From contig CM055099.1 of NCBI GenBank assembly GCA_029204225.1, forward strand, positions 65,809,852 through 65,873,851: 64,000 nucleotides of DNA. Direction: 5' to 3'. The DNA comes from Diphasiastrum complanatum. Lineage: Eukaryota; Streptophyta; Lycopodiopsida; Lycopodiales; Lycopodiaceae. Position numbers and translations under genes: made by a program. Below, one piece after another: positions 1 through 12,431 of the stretch (the stretch's first letter is position 1; the number at the start of each line of letters is the position of its first letter). The notes beneath the pieces were generated by a model. The model searched no databases and had not been told where the DNA came from. It saw only the letters and a program-made list of their open reading frames with translations.

Positions 1-1290
1 TTACCAATCAAGTTAATGGATCTAAAATGCCATGTCCTTCGTGCAGTAAAAAATTGTACAAATATTTTTTTTCTTTTGTTTCAATAGTCCTTTTTAAAGT
101 ACAATAGCAAGAAAACAAATTTGTTGGATATCTGTTACTTCTTTTTTTCTATAATGTAAACCACAAATATCTCACATCCCAAGCAATACATAGAACCTTG
201 GCCGACCCCAATGTCAAAGTCCTCACCAATGCAAACTGCATGTTGTTGATGTCCCTCTAGACCTAGTTGATGATCTCAACCAATGACGCATCATACTCCA
301 CTTCATAATCCCTATACATTCCTCCATGATAAATCATAAAAAACCAAACCCCTGAAAACTCACATTCTAAACTTACTAGGAATTCTCTACATTGCCAACA
401 AAAAAAGACTACCTAAAAATGTGTGAAAAAACTCAAAAAACTTGAAAATAGCGAGTGTGTAGTTTGCAAGGAAAAAAAAGGGTTGACGATGTACTTCAAG
501 GACCCAATGATACATCTTCTCTTTCTTAATGTGAAAAAGAGGTGTTTTGGAATCTCATATTTTAAAGCTTTGAGGTATGTGGATTGCATGAATTGCTTAT
601 GAGACAATTTACTAGAATTACATAGAATGGTGTGAAGGCATACCATTGCATCGTGACACCTTCTCTATCTTTCAACAATTTGCGATACAAGAAACTTAAT
701 GAGTTGTCTTTAAGTAGCAAAGGTCCTTGCAATCTCATGTGTCACATGATCTTGTGTCTCAAAAATATGATATGATATAAAACTCGCCCCTTGCCATGGG
801 ATTTTGTCTTAAACATTTAGAGTCACAGGTGGAACTAAATGCCACCTTGAGCTAGTGTTGAGAGAGGCTTGAAGATTTGAATTGCCAACCCTCCACACTC
901 TATATAAGGGTCCTCCTTTGTCTTATTTCAAAATTTTGAGTCCAATATCATGCTTTGAGGGGGCGTGTTCATGATTAATCATGGAGCCAAGGACAAACTT
1001 ACTACCAAGAATTGCGCAAGTGCATTCCTTGCATGGGTGTTAAGTATAGGGTAAGGCCCCGGCCCGGGAGCCTTCCCCTTCGTAATAACCTCAAGATTTT
1101 TTAGTTTTTTAGAAGTGTTTCTAAATATAGTAAATTTGGATTTTTGTGACTTTCCAAAATAGCAAGTTTTGAAATGTGCGAATCTTTAAAAAATGAAAGT
1201 GAACATTACATTTTTGTAAGGTGCTTTAATCACTTTCTTAAATAGTAATAATATCTTACAATGTGTAATGTATTTAGTGCTCCATAAAAT
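1..1290. other. AT-rich upstream intergenic DNA, no gene seen
   Basis: No coding potential, RNA gene or mobile-element structure was recognised here. Reading frames are short and lack recognisable motifs. A TATATAAGGG string near 901-910 resembles a TATA box, but no gene follows it directly. Confidence 0.4.
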
Positions 1291-1302
1291 CATGTACTGC
1301 CC

Positions 1303-1420
1303 AAAGGGGTTGGCCTAGTTGGTTAACTTGGCGTCCAAAGTTTCTTTGGTCCCAAGTTCGAGCCTCCCTTGGAAACCAAGAAGCATAAAATCATGTATAG
1401 GTGCAATATCATGCCATTTA
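1303..1420 (+). repeat. tRNA-derived SINE candidate
   Basis: A pol III A-box-like string TGGCCTAGTTGG at 1311-1322 is followed about 34 bp later by a B-box-like GTTCGAGCC at 1356-1364. That order and spacing match an internal tRNA-type promoter, and the 5' part resembles a tRNA head. No cloverleaf can be closed, so it is not called a tRNA gene. The right end and any target duplication were not resolved. Confidence 0.35.
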
Positions 1421-1488
1421 AGGCATCTTCCAAATACGCTAAAAAAACTGAAGTTGTTACTACTAAATGGAGACTTCTTGACAAAGTA

Positions 1489-1760
1489 TGCCACGTGGCA
1501 AAAATATGAATAAAAACTCCATGGATCACAACGTATTATGGAAGGGGCCGGGTAGAGGCCATTCTGCCCGATAAGGATTTCCAGACTCGCCTGAAAATTT
1601 TTGGAAATCCGAACCGGGCAGAATGGCCTCTGCCCGGCCCCTTCCATTGCGTAATGGATTTTTGGACTCTTTTTAAACTAATCATTTCCTGCCACGTGGC
1701 AGGTGCAAGCAAAATCAGCACTAAAAATTTTTAAGATCAATCCGATGCTGCCACGTGGCA
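1489..1760. promoter_or_regulatory. Three perfect G-box palindromes upstream of the methyltransferase gene
   Basis: The 12-bp palindrome TGCCACGTGGCA occurs exactly at 1489-1500, 1690-1701 and 1749-1760, that is 236 to 507 bp before the start codon at 1996. CACGTG with these flanks is the classic plant G-box, bound by bZIP and bHLH factors. The second and third copies sit in a direct repeat of about 45 bp (1690-1734 and 1749-1794). Either a small tandem duplication or an inserted repeat could have supplied them. Regulation of the downstream gene is inferred. Confidence 0.6.
1540..1647. repeat. Long inverted repeat (hairpin of about 108 bp)
   Basis: The arms 1540-1571 and 1616-1647 are reverse complements over 32 bp with one mismatch (a G:U pair in RNA). 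Inside them, GGATTTCCA near 1577 pairs with TGGAAATCC near 1603-1611, extending the fold. The arms are GC-rich in an AT-rich surround. This could be a foldback element, a MITE core or a miRNA-like precursor. No transcript evidence is available. Confidence 0.6.
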
Positions 1761-1881
1761 GACGCAGGCAAAATCTACACTAAATTTGTTTTTAAAAAAA
1801 CAGATGAATATTCTGCTTTTTAATCTGTTCAAAAATGGGTAGAATAGCCACCAAAAATCCAAAATCCATTACTAAAAGTTA

Positions 1882-1923
1882 AAAGGGGTGATGCTATCTA
1901 TTAAAGGGGTGATGCTCTCTATT
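1882..1923 (+). repeat. 21-bp tandem duplication
   Basis: Two adjacent 21-bp units (1882-1902 and 1903-1923) differ by one base. They lie in the presumed 5' leader or core promoter of the methyltransferase gene, 73-114 bp upstream of its start codon. Confidence 0.8.
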
Positions 1924-1980
1924 CTTTTCGCTTACAGCAAAAGGACTTCAATACATTGGCAAATTTCTTCTATATTCACT

Positions 1981-1989
1981 AAACCCTAA
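1981..1989 (+). promoter_or_regulatory. Telo-box AAACCCTAA next to the start codon
   Basis: AAACCCTAA is the plant telo-box, enriched near the 5' ends of translation-related and housekeeping genes. It lies 7 bp before the start codon at 1996, which suits a tRNA-modification gene. Function is inferred from motif and place only. Confidence 0.5.
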
Positions 1990-1995
1990 ACCGCG

Positions 1996-2148
1996 ATGGC
2001 GATGGTGATGGCGGACGAGCGTTGTGTCGAGGAGCCCGAGGCTGATGCAGGAGGAGGAGAAGCACCACAAGCCGCCATCGCTTACCATTGCCAAGATTTT
2101 GAGTGGGACAGCCTGCGGCAACAGATCGAGAGCAGCGACGCATATCTG
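1996..2148 (+). CDS. Methyltransferase exon 1
   Basis: It codes residues 1-51, starting at the ATG just after the telo-box and ending at CTG before the donor GTAACA. The segment contains [14 protein letters not shown], typical of the N-terminal extension of plant members. The reading frame runs on into the intron and stops at 2176-2178. Phase at the donor is 0. Confidence 0.8.
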
Positions 2149-3080
2149 GTAACACGCTCATACGCTTCTTCGAAATAACTTCAAACACTATAACAAAAGG
2201 CTGATCTCCTCTTTATTATCGTTGATCGGCTTCAATTTGATCATCATTCTTCCGTTTTCATCCGAGCTTGTGAATCAACCGAATGGTGTCATCCTCTTCG
2301 CATGAATTGATCCATGCTGTCGTACTTTTACCCTCTTGTGCATGTCATATTGTGGGATTAATCCGGAAGCGGTACTCGTCAGTTAATATCAGCTAGTATG
2401 GCCTCACCGTAGCTTAGAAGGGAATAATATTGCGCTCTCATACCATAATCTACATAGTCCTACTTGTGATCGTGCTGATTTTTTATCGCATTGGGATGAT
2501 TTAAAGTTCAAGAAAGTGATTTGTTTTTTACGTACTCTTTTTTGGACCTAAAAGAAATCTTACCCTGGATAAATATAGCAAAGCCACTATTGTGTCCGTT
2601 AATTTTAGTAATTCATTCACATATTTTGTGATGGCTTGAATGCTTGATGCCCGCATTACACAGAGACTGAAGACGGATCTTTGCAGAAAGAGGGATGTAA
2701 CTGAAGAGACAAATGCTGCTCAAACTGCTTGGGACCAATTTCACCAACGCCATTCAAAAGGCTTATTTTTCAAGGTGAGCACGAATGGGTGGAGCACAAC
2801 CTTCCTTCTTTCAGTAAAGTGATTTCCAAGGCAGATTGTCTTTCTAAGTCATCATCAGGTTTCAAGTTCTCTGTTGAGACTTATTTGCCAATGAACTTTA
2901 TTTTTCTTAGCAGTGGAGTGAATTAATTAGTGGCTGAAAAATGATTTATTCCTATGAATGTAAGAGAAAATGGTCTTTCTAATGAACTTTGCTTGTGTTA
3001 AGGGTTAATTTGAGAAGTTATGGTGAGCAATACCCAAATATCCAATAAAGGGCATCGTCGAGCGGAACACCTATCACATC

Positions 3081-3131
<51 letters not shown>

Positions 3132-6100
3132 CATGTGCATTTTGCCATTCAAGATTGTGCATTGTTATGAGCTCGTGACCAGTGTCGAACCCTAGAGAAC
3201 ACAGATAGGTCAGATACCACAATCAGAGTCGTGTCCAGCGTACACGACCAATAGGGCAAGACAGTGTGAGTAGTGTTTGCCCTACTGTGGTGTTAGGATC
3301 TATTACACTGGTATCAGAGCCATCTCCATCTTTGGGAGCTTAGTAGCAGGAGTAGAAAAAGCTATCAGAGGATAGGAAAAATCTCTCAGATTCTCAGAGA
3401 GGAATAGAGGAGGAGAATCGCTGTAGGTGCAGCTTTCAAACCTTTGAATTTCACTGAGAATTTATAGTAGTAAATTTGAAGCCCATAAGAGAAGAGCAGG
3501 GTCAGCGCTGCCAGTACTTCTGAATTTCCAGATTTTTGACAAAGTTTTGGGCCCTAACTTGGAAGATTTGGAGCAATAGTACTTCTGCCAGATCAGCGAG
3601 CAGGGGGTTTTTGGAATTTCAGAATTCAGAAGTGCCTTTGGACTTCAAATTTGGCTTTTTGTGGACCAATTGGGGTGCTGTCAGATCAGCGAGGGGGGAT
3701 AGCAAAGGATTTTAGATCTTTTTGCACTTTTTTCGGCCTTCTATTCAAACTTCTCAGAGCCAAAGGTCTGCTAGCAAGCCAGCGAGCTATTCTATTCAAG
3801 CAACCGGAAATTTTGACGCCGTTTTGGAGTTTCAAACTGGGATTTTCCGGGACAGCAGGTCTGAAAATTTGGGTAAAAGAGCTGAGAGGGTTCCTCTTCG
3901 TATTTTCTTTGGAAGTACAGTCCTCAGAAACAGTAAGTCATCTTTCCCTCTTTGTACAGTTGTAAATTAGTCTTTCTGATTTTTTTTTCAGAAGTTAAGG
4001 TACCTCTCTTTCAGTTCTGAAAATGACCACTCCTTAGGGACCTGATCAACCTTCGGAGAGAGGCATCGACGAGCTTGAAACAGAAGCCTTAGCTTACAGT
4101 AAAGGGAAAGAACCTATGGAAATGGAAGAACATGAATAGTTCGCCGAAGAACTCGACGAATTGGTTACCAAGGAGCAGTTTCTCCACTTGTGAAGTTGGC
4201 ATTAGCCAATTTCAAGTCCAGTGTGGATGACTCGTTCGTTGAACTCAAAGGCTTGATTTTGAGTTCCGCGAAAGGAAGCCTTCCCTCCACTTCTCAGTTG
4301 TCCCCTTCTCCACTTCCATCAGTTTCGGGTGAGACTTTGCGATCTCACCCCAATGTCTTTAAAGATTTAAAGCCTCCTACTTTTATTGGGGAAGAGAAGG
4401 ATAGAAATGCAGATATGCTACAAACCTTCCTCAGCAAATGGAAGAACATTCATGCTCTTAAACAGATCCCTAGCCATTTGCAAGCAATTGAGGCCAGTCT
4501 TTCTTTAGGGCCCATGGCCTATAAGTGGTGGTTAAATCTCCAGGAGACTGGGCAGACTCCCTGGTCATGGAAAGCCTTTGAAGAAGCTTTCCTAAGAGAA
4601 TTCATACCAGAGAATGAACTTGATAGAGCCTGGGAAGCCTAGGAAAGAACAATAATGGACAAGTCCCTAATCCAATATATCTTGCAATACCGAGAAGCAA
4701 TTTTAAAAATTAAAAATATGGATGATTATCAAAAAATCAGAGGGTTTGTCCGAGGCCTCAAAGATGAATATAAAGTAGAGGTCCAGAGAAACTCGCCTAC
4801 TACCCTTGAGCAAGCTCTCAGATATGCTCAAATCTATGATGATTCAGTGGGTAGGAAGAGGGCGAGACAACAGCCCCTTTCTGAGCAGTCTCCTCAAGAA
4901 AGACTTTCAATTGAAAAGAAATTTTCAAAAAGAAAGAAAGAAGATAAAATTAAAGGTGAAGCTCCTCAGAAACGCCCTTCACTCATACAGCCCTTAAAAC
5001 CAGAAGATTTTGAGAAAGCCAAACAAGAACGTTTGTGCTTTGTGTGGACACACAGTCAGATAGTGTCCCAAGGGGCCTTTCACTAAAAAAGATAAAAAAG
5101 ATAAGAAACAAGTTCATCTTGTTCAGACTGTAAGTTTCCCCAGTGACTCGGCAGCTTTCGAGATCAAAGTGTATCATGAAGATCATGAACACTGTTGCCA
5201 GCTGACCTCTGCAATGCTAGCGAGACCCTTCAGCTTTGGGCCACATGACCTAGTACGTATGCACGGGAAAGTTGGTAACCGGTCAATAAGAGTTATGGTT
5301 GATGATGGGGCAACCCATAATTTCATCAACTACACCCTGGTTAAAAAACTTAAACTTCTAGAAGTACCTAGTCAGCATAGGTACATAGTTTCACTAGCTA
5401 AGGGTGAAGATAAGAAAATCTGGGAAACTATTTAAAGTAACTTGAATCTTGGTATTCAGGGGTACCAAGATGAAATAAACTTTCAGATAATGCACCTGGA
5501 TCGTACAAACATTGTTCTCGGGAGAGATTGGCTCTATAGTTTAGGACCTTCCCTCCACAAACTATCAAGAGAACACCCTCAGCTTTCAGCATAGAGGCCG
5601 AGAGATCCAGTTGCATGGGGAGCATGATGTTCCCAATAGTCCTATGGTCTGCAGTTCAGAGCTCTGTTAGCTAATCGGAGACGACGACCATCAGGTATTC
5701 TTATGTGACTTTCAGTTTATTCCTAAAGTTTCTATAGTAGAAAATTAGTAAATTAGAAACTTTATTGTCTAAATTTAAAGATGTTTTTCCTGAAGATTTG
5801 CCACATGGTTTGCCACCTAACAGAGAGGTAGATCATGTAATAAACCTAGTACCAGGTACAACACCTGTTTCTAAACCTCCGTATTGGGTCAGCCGAACAG
5901 AGGATGAAGAAATAACTAGGCAGTTAACAGATTATCTTGGGAAAGGCCAAATTCAGACCAGTAGTTCACCATGGGCCTCACCAGTCCTTTTGGTGAAAAA
6001 GAAAGAGGGGTCTATGCATCTTTGCATAGATTACAGAGCCCTCAATAAAGTCACAATAAAGAATAAATACCCTATGCCTCGGGCAGACGAGTTGTTTGAT

Positions 6101-9100
6101 CAACTCGACGGGGCTAAGTTTTTCAGTAAAATAGACCTCAGATCGGGATATCATCAAGTCCGTATAAAATTGGAAGATGTCCCGAAAACAGCTTTTAGGA
6201 CTCGTCATGGTCATTATGAGTTTAAGGTGATGCCATTTGGGCTCACAAATGCTCCAGCTACCTTTATGACCTTGATGAACAGTGTCCTCAAACCATACTT
6301 GGGTAAATTTGTAGTCGTATTTTTAGATGACATCCTCGTCTACAGCAAAACGAGGAAGGAGCATCTAAAACACCTCAGAAAGGTGTTTCGACTGCTCAGA
6401 AAGCATAAGCTTTATGCTAAAGAATCCAAGTGTGAATTCTTCGTGGAAGAAGTAGCATATTTGGGTCACATTATCTCGTCAGATCGGATTAAGATGGACC
6501 CGAATAAGGTTAAAGCCATACTCAGTTGGCTAAGACCTCAGAATGTTTTGGAATTTCAAATCTTTCTTGGTTTGGCGGGATATTACAGACGATTTGTCAA
6601 GGAATATGCTCAGATAGCAGCTCCCATGACAAATCTTCTTAAGGGGAAGGGAAAGGAGTTCATTTGGGAGTCCGCACAGCAGGAGAGCTTTGATGCTCTC
6701 AAAACAGCCTGAGCTACAGCACCAGTTTTAAAAGTCGTCGACCCCAATCAGCCATTTGGGGTCGAAACAGATGCTAGCGACTTTGCAGTAGGTGTTGTAC
6801 TAACTCAGAGTGGACGACCAGTTGCGTTCGAGAGTAAAAAACTCGAGCCAGCCCAGACTAGGTACAGTGCCTATAAAAAGGAACTCTTTTCTATAGTCCA
6901 TGCCCTTAAGACTTGGAGGCATTATTTGTATGGTGCCAACTTTGAGGTCCTGACAGACCATGAAAGTCTCAGAGACCTTTGCAATCAACCTGAGCTTAGA
7001 GGTCGGAAAGCTCGTTGGGCAGAGTTGATGCAAGAGTTTGATATGTCTATCAGATATAGACGGGGGAAATTCAATACAGTAGCAGATGCCCGTAGCAGAA
7101 TGCCTATGATAAACGAGCTGAGTTTTACTCAGATTCGTAACGAGTTACTCGAGTCCTTGAGAGGGAAGTGCTAGCATGATGCATTCTTCTCTACTATCTG
7201 GAACTTAGTCCAGAGCAGACAGTTGCAGACTCCAGAACCAGTTCCCGGGGCTGGTGCCAGTTCATCCAAGAACACGGCAGCTTCCGTTGAGGATGATGAT
7301 GAGTCTACGTTAGATCACGTTGAGGACTCTGAGCCTGTATTACCCAAGCAAACCCCAGTGGTTGAGGGTCAGTTGACTCAAGGATTCAAATGGAAACAAT
7401 ATTCCATTCAGGATGAGTACTTGCTCTATAGAGATAGAATATGTGTCCCCAATTCAGAGGATTATAGGCGGCAGGTCCTATAGGAATGTCATGACAATCC
7501 TAGTGCGGGACACCCAGGCATACAGAAGACCTATGAGCTTCTTCGTAGGCAATTTTTCTGGCCCAGTATGAAAAAGGACGTCCAACAGTATGTAACCAGT
7601 TGCCAGAAATGTCAAATAAACAAAACAGAGCGTTTAAAGGCAGGAGGGTTGTTGCAGCCCTTAGAAATACCAGCTGGTAAATGGGAGAGTATGTCCATGG
7701 ATTTTATAGTAGGCTTGCCTAAAACCCAAAAGGGTAATGACGCTATATGGGTCATAGTTGACCGTCTGACCAAAATGGCTCATTTTATTCCGACCAAAAC
7801 AACCATTAGAGGTCCAGAGTTAGCGAGGTTGTTTGTAGACGGGCTATTTAAATTGTACGGTCTACCTTCCGGCATAGTCAGCGACCGGGACAGTAAGTTT
7901 AGTGGGAATTTTTGGAGGGCAGTATTCCATCATCTCCATACTAAATCTAATATGAGTACCACCGACCATCCACAGACGGATGGTCAAACAGAGAGGGTAA
8001 ATCAGGTGCTGGAGGATATGCTTCATGCATACGTTTGCAAGAAGCAGACTAATTGGGAGGAGTATCTCTCGATATTAGAGTTTGCTTACAACAGTACCAA
8101 ACATTCAGCTACGGGATATAGCCCATTTATGCTGATGTACGGTTTTCAGCCACGCTCACCCACATCTGTAGGGTTTAAACAAGAAAAAGTTGAAGCAGCT
8201 AGAAACTTTTTAGAGGACCTAAACCAGATGATAGAACATGCTAAGCGTAGCATCAGGCAGTCCCAGGATCGAGCCAGGCATTATGCAGATCCACACGGAC
8301 GGGATGTGCAATTCTCCGCTGGTGAGAAAGTCTACTTGAGAGTCCCAGTCGACTCTAAAACCCTCAAATCAGGAGTGTGTGCTAAGTTGTCTCCTAGGTA
8401 TTGTGGTCCCTTTACCATTAGTAGGAGACTAGGCGAGGTCACCTATGAACTAGAACTCCCACACAGTAGTAAGGTTTTTCCAGTCTTTCATGTAAGTCAG
8501 TTACGAAAAGCCTTAGCCAGACCAGAAAATCTGGTAGGGGACAATGTTCTAGTTCTCTCATTGGATCCTCAGCAACCTCCACATGAACCAGAGGAAATTC
8601 TTGATATTAGAGAGACGCAGAATCGTCATACTCTATACCGAGAATATCTGGTTAAGTGGAATGATCAGCCTGTTGAGAATGCCACTTGGGAAAGAGGCAG
8701 CGTCCTTCGCAAGATTTTTTCAGACTTTGTCGTAGAGGACCAAGACGGTTCTTAAGGGGGAGGGAGTGTTACGAGCTCGTGACCAGTGCCGAACCCTAGA
8801 GAACACAGATAGGTTAGATACCACAGTTAGGGTCGTGTCCAGCAGCGTACACGACCAACAGGGCAAGATAGTGTGAGTAGTGTTTGCCCTACTGTGGTGT
8901 TAGGATCTATTACATGCATTGTGGGAGATATCATTGGAGTAAAAAAATTTGCCATGGTTTCATTGTGAGGAGGGTTTAGCATAGTGGATTGTGTTTTATG
9001 TTTTGAAAATTTCTGCAGGTGCATTTGATGATCATTGATTGTGCATTGAATCTTGAATCTTGATCATTGATGATCTTTCAAACATTGGTAATTTGATTGT

Positions 9101-9314
9101 GATTTGTGAGATGATAGATCTTGATAGATCATAGGTTTGAGTCTTGACTCTTGACAATGGACATTTTGAGAGGCGTGTAGGTACTTAATGGTTAGAATTA
9201 GCAACTAGTTAGAAGTTAGAAAGTATACTAGTTAGTGGTTACTATTTAGTTAATAGTTGGAACTTGGTGGTTTAGCACCAGGGATTTAGCCTTAGATTCT
9301 AGAATCTAGAAATT

Positions 9315-9386
<72 letters not shown>

Positions 9387-11560
9387 AAGAAATAAAGAAA
9401 GCTTTATTAATGTCTTTTCCATGCCAAAATGCATATAAGACCAAAAGGAGTACATGTCAAGTATGTGAAAACCATGGGAGCGTATATAAACGTCTCCAAG
9501 AAAAGCTATGCATAGAAGAAAATTGAGTAATATAGCTGTAAACTACAAACTGCCAACTGTCCATAAGTGGGAGCAAGAATAGCTGCCATGAGTAGAGTAG
9601 TATTAGATAGTGTCAGATACTGCTGCTGCTGAAAAAAGACATAATACGAGCTCTATCAGGAGGTATGGGCCGTCGCTGACGTCGTCTAGGAGGGTGAAAA
9701 CTGTGTACTCTCGTAACAAGGCGAGACGTGTGAACTGCGGCATGACTATGAGTGATACACTGTCTCTGACATCAGTGAGATGGTATGTCGTCGTCATCGT
9801 CGTCGGGCCGTGTCCGTCTCCTGGTGAAGAAAGACGTAATCTGGGCCTGAGAGCTAGGATGTGGCTGGTGAGCTGTCTGGTACATATCCTGGTGCAGCAA
9901 GACCATCTCTCGTAGCATAAGTGCAACACAACGAGAGTCCTCATATCCCATCAGTGCTCTAAGTGTAGTAGGCATGTCACGGAATAAACAATGATATCTC
10001 CCTCTAATCTCATAATATATGGGGCATCTGAAGATGAAATGCTCTTCGGACTCTATCTCATGTAGGGGACACAACATGCATAGTCTCTCCTCTCGTGGTG
10101 TACCCTGGAATCTGCCTGTCTCAATAGCCAACTGATGTGAGGAGACTCTGAACTGTCCCAAAGTGAAACGGAGACCGTGTGATAGTCCAGAAGACAAATA
10201 GCGAGGTAAAACTGGAAGACCAGTGGCATCCTGCACTAGAAAGTGAGTCCGGTAGTAGTCAGGCTTAACCCCCAGCTGGTGACGCCAAGTACGGTCGAGA
10301 TATGCTCTGTATAAAAAACGTCTAATGTACTGGTGTGTACCCAAAGGGAGATCAGTGACAATGATACCAAATGCTTCCATGAGGAAGTGTGATGCCTGAG
10401 AAGTGTGATGCCTGATGACTGCAACAGGTTCTTTTCCTTTACTAAGGAGACCACTACTTCTTTCAACTGTGTAAGTTCTTGCTTCAAGAGCTGGAAATCT
10501 GCTCTCATTTGGTCAGCTTCCCAAGAGGAAAAGAGTTCAACTGATTTGGAGGGAGTATTTGGAATGGGTGCGGTGGCAGGATCTGTGGATTGGTGTGAGG
10601 ACGGTGCGGAAGAGGAGGATGAAAGAGAGAGGGGAGCAGTAGTGAGAGAAGGAGTGAAAGAAGAAGAAGAAGAAGAGAAGAGGGACGAGGTGGAGGGGGG
10701 TGCCATGTCAGCTGCAACAACAAGCATCTCATCAGCGAGGGTGCCATTTTTGGCAGAAGCACCGTTCTTGGCAGCCGCAGCAAGGAGTACTGTTGAGGTG
10801 GCAGCAACGGCGTGGATGGAGATGGGTGAGGTAGCGTGGAGGGAGATGGGTGAGGTAGCGAGGGGGGGAAGTGAGGTAGCAGCGAGGGAGGGGGTGGGTG
10901 AGATAGCAGCGAGGGAGGGGGTGGGTGATGTAGCAACGAGGGGGATGGGGGATGTAGTGAGGGGGGTGGGTGAGGGGATGGGTGAGGTAGCGAGGGGGGT
11001 GGGTGACGTAATGGGTGATGTAGCAGCGAGGGAGGTGGTGGGTGAGGTAGCGAGGGGAGGGGGTGAGGTAGAAGGGCAAGGGGGTAGGATCGTCCTACGG
11101 GCAGCACGAGGAGGGGCCATCGCTGGCCAGAGAGAGGGCTGGTAGCGATGGAGGGAGATGGCTGGCAACGATGTATGAATGTCTTTTCCATGCCAAAAGG
11201 CATATAAGACTAATGAAGTACATGTCAAGTGTATGGTAGCCATGGGAGCGTATAAAAACGTCTCCAAACTGTAATAAAGAGAAACATCTAGTGCAAACTA
11301 AAATAGACATATATGCGAGAGTGTGCACATTATAATCATATGTATCTATGGTAAGATGTCAAGGTTGTGCTGCGGCTGCTCTGCTGATGCTGTAAAAAGA
11401 TGTAATGCGAGCCACAGAATGGGAAAGCACTGCAGCCTGCCGGCGTCGTCTGTGAGCATGAGCACGTGCATGTGTAATAGTAGTAGTGGTACGCCTCTGT
11501 GTAGGATGTCTGGTAATCCTGGTAGTAACATGATGGTGGGAGGTACATTGTCTCTGATCT

Positions 11561-11635
<75 letters not shown>

Positions 11636-12336
11636 TGCCGAGGGATAGGGCCTCCCTATGGGATCACGTTACCATCGCTGCTGCCCATGGCACATCGGGC
11701 ACAAAGAGATGGACATGAAGATATGCCACATCAGTTACACAGGTGGGCTTTGAATTGCGGTTCGAACCATTCGGAGCCGGTTCGAACCGGGGGGGGCAAA
11801 CCAAAAAAACATTTTGGAATTTTTTTTTTCCGATTCGAACCAGCTTGGCCTGTTCGAATCGGTTTGAACCGGTCGAATCGGCCTGATTTGAATCGGCTTG
11901 TAACCTTGGCTTTCACGCATCAGGCCGTCTCTCCATAGGCGATAGGCAATTGGGGGGTGTGATGTGGTAGCCTCTAGCTGTGTCACTGCATGTTGTTCTG
12001 CCAAAAAAAACAATTCAAATTTTTAATGTAGGTGCCTGGTGAACCACTGAATTGTAGTGACTAGTTTATGATTTAAAAAGCACATTTTTCAAGTGACAAG
12101 TCATTCTAATTTCTCTGAACATTGAAAACGTAAGATGACAAAAATCAATTATCAAATTTCAAAAAATGAAATGTGCAACCATCAACGTAATTACTAATTT
12201 CTAACTTCTAACTATTAGCAACTAGTTAGAAGTTAGAAATTAGTAGTTACTTGTCAGTGGTTACTATTTAGTTAATAGTTGGAACTTGGTGGTTTAGCAC
12301 CAAGGCTTTAGCCTTAGATTCTAGAATCTAGAAATT

Positions 12337-12431
<95 letters not shown>

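Larger units (their letters stand above)
3163..8914 (+). mobile_element. Ty3/Gypsy chromovirus with very short LTRs, decayed coding
   Basis: A structurally complete element of 5,752 bp inserted in intron 2, in the same orientation as the host gene. Its LTRs are 145 and 148 bp, its target-site duplication TGCAT occurs at 3158-3162 and 8915-8919, the primer-binding site follows the left LTR, and a purine tract precedes the right LTR. Domain order is gag, protease, RT, RNase H, integrase, chromodomain. Several in-frame stops and frameshifts make it non-autonomous. The LTRs differ by eight transitions and a 3-bp indel. Confidence 0.95.
9383..11160 (-). mobile_element. Internally deleted LINE with (TC)n 3' tail
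   Basis: Read on the minus strand it has an ORF1-like start (about 11122 to 10430), then directly the C-terminal part of ORF2 (10380-9772), then the family 3' tail (GGCATGGAAAAGACATTAAT) and (TC)n. The endonuclease and RT domains are missing, so it is a deletion derivative of about 1.8 kb. Sequence upstream of its 5' end (11165-11290) is the 3' tail of another copy in the same orientation, giving a head-to-tail arrangement. Confidence 0.7.

Noticed and set aside
1303-1375. True tRNA gene
   Set aside because: A and B boxes are present but acceptor and anticodon stems do not pair; a SINE is the better reading.
2640-2822. Stand-alone 60-codon gene
   Set aside because: Its middle part is exon 2 of the methyltransferase; the upstream and downstream parts are intron.
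5765-8755. Possible endogenous pararetrovirus (RT without clear LTRs)
   Set aside because: LTRs, target duplication, integrase and chromodomain are all present, so this is a Ty3/Gypsy chromovirus.
10405-11145. Long + strand frame rich in Glu, Gly and Val
   Set aside because: It is antisense to the minus-strand LINE ORF1-like region and is kept open by the minisatellite.
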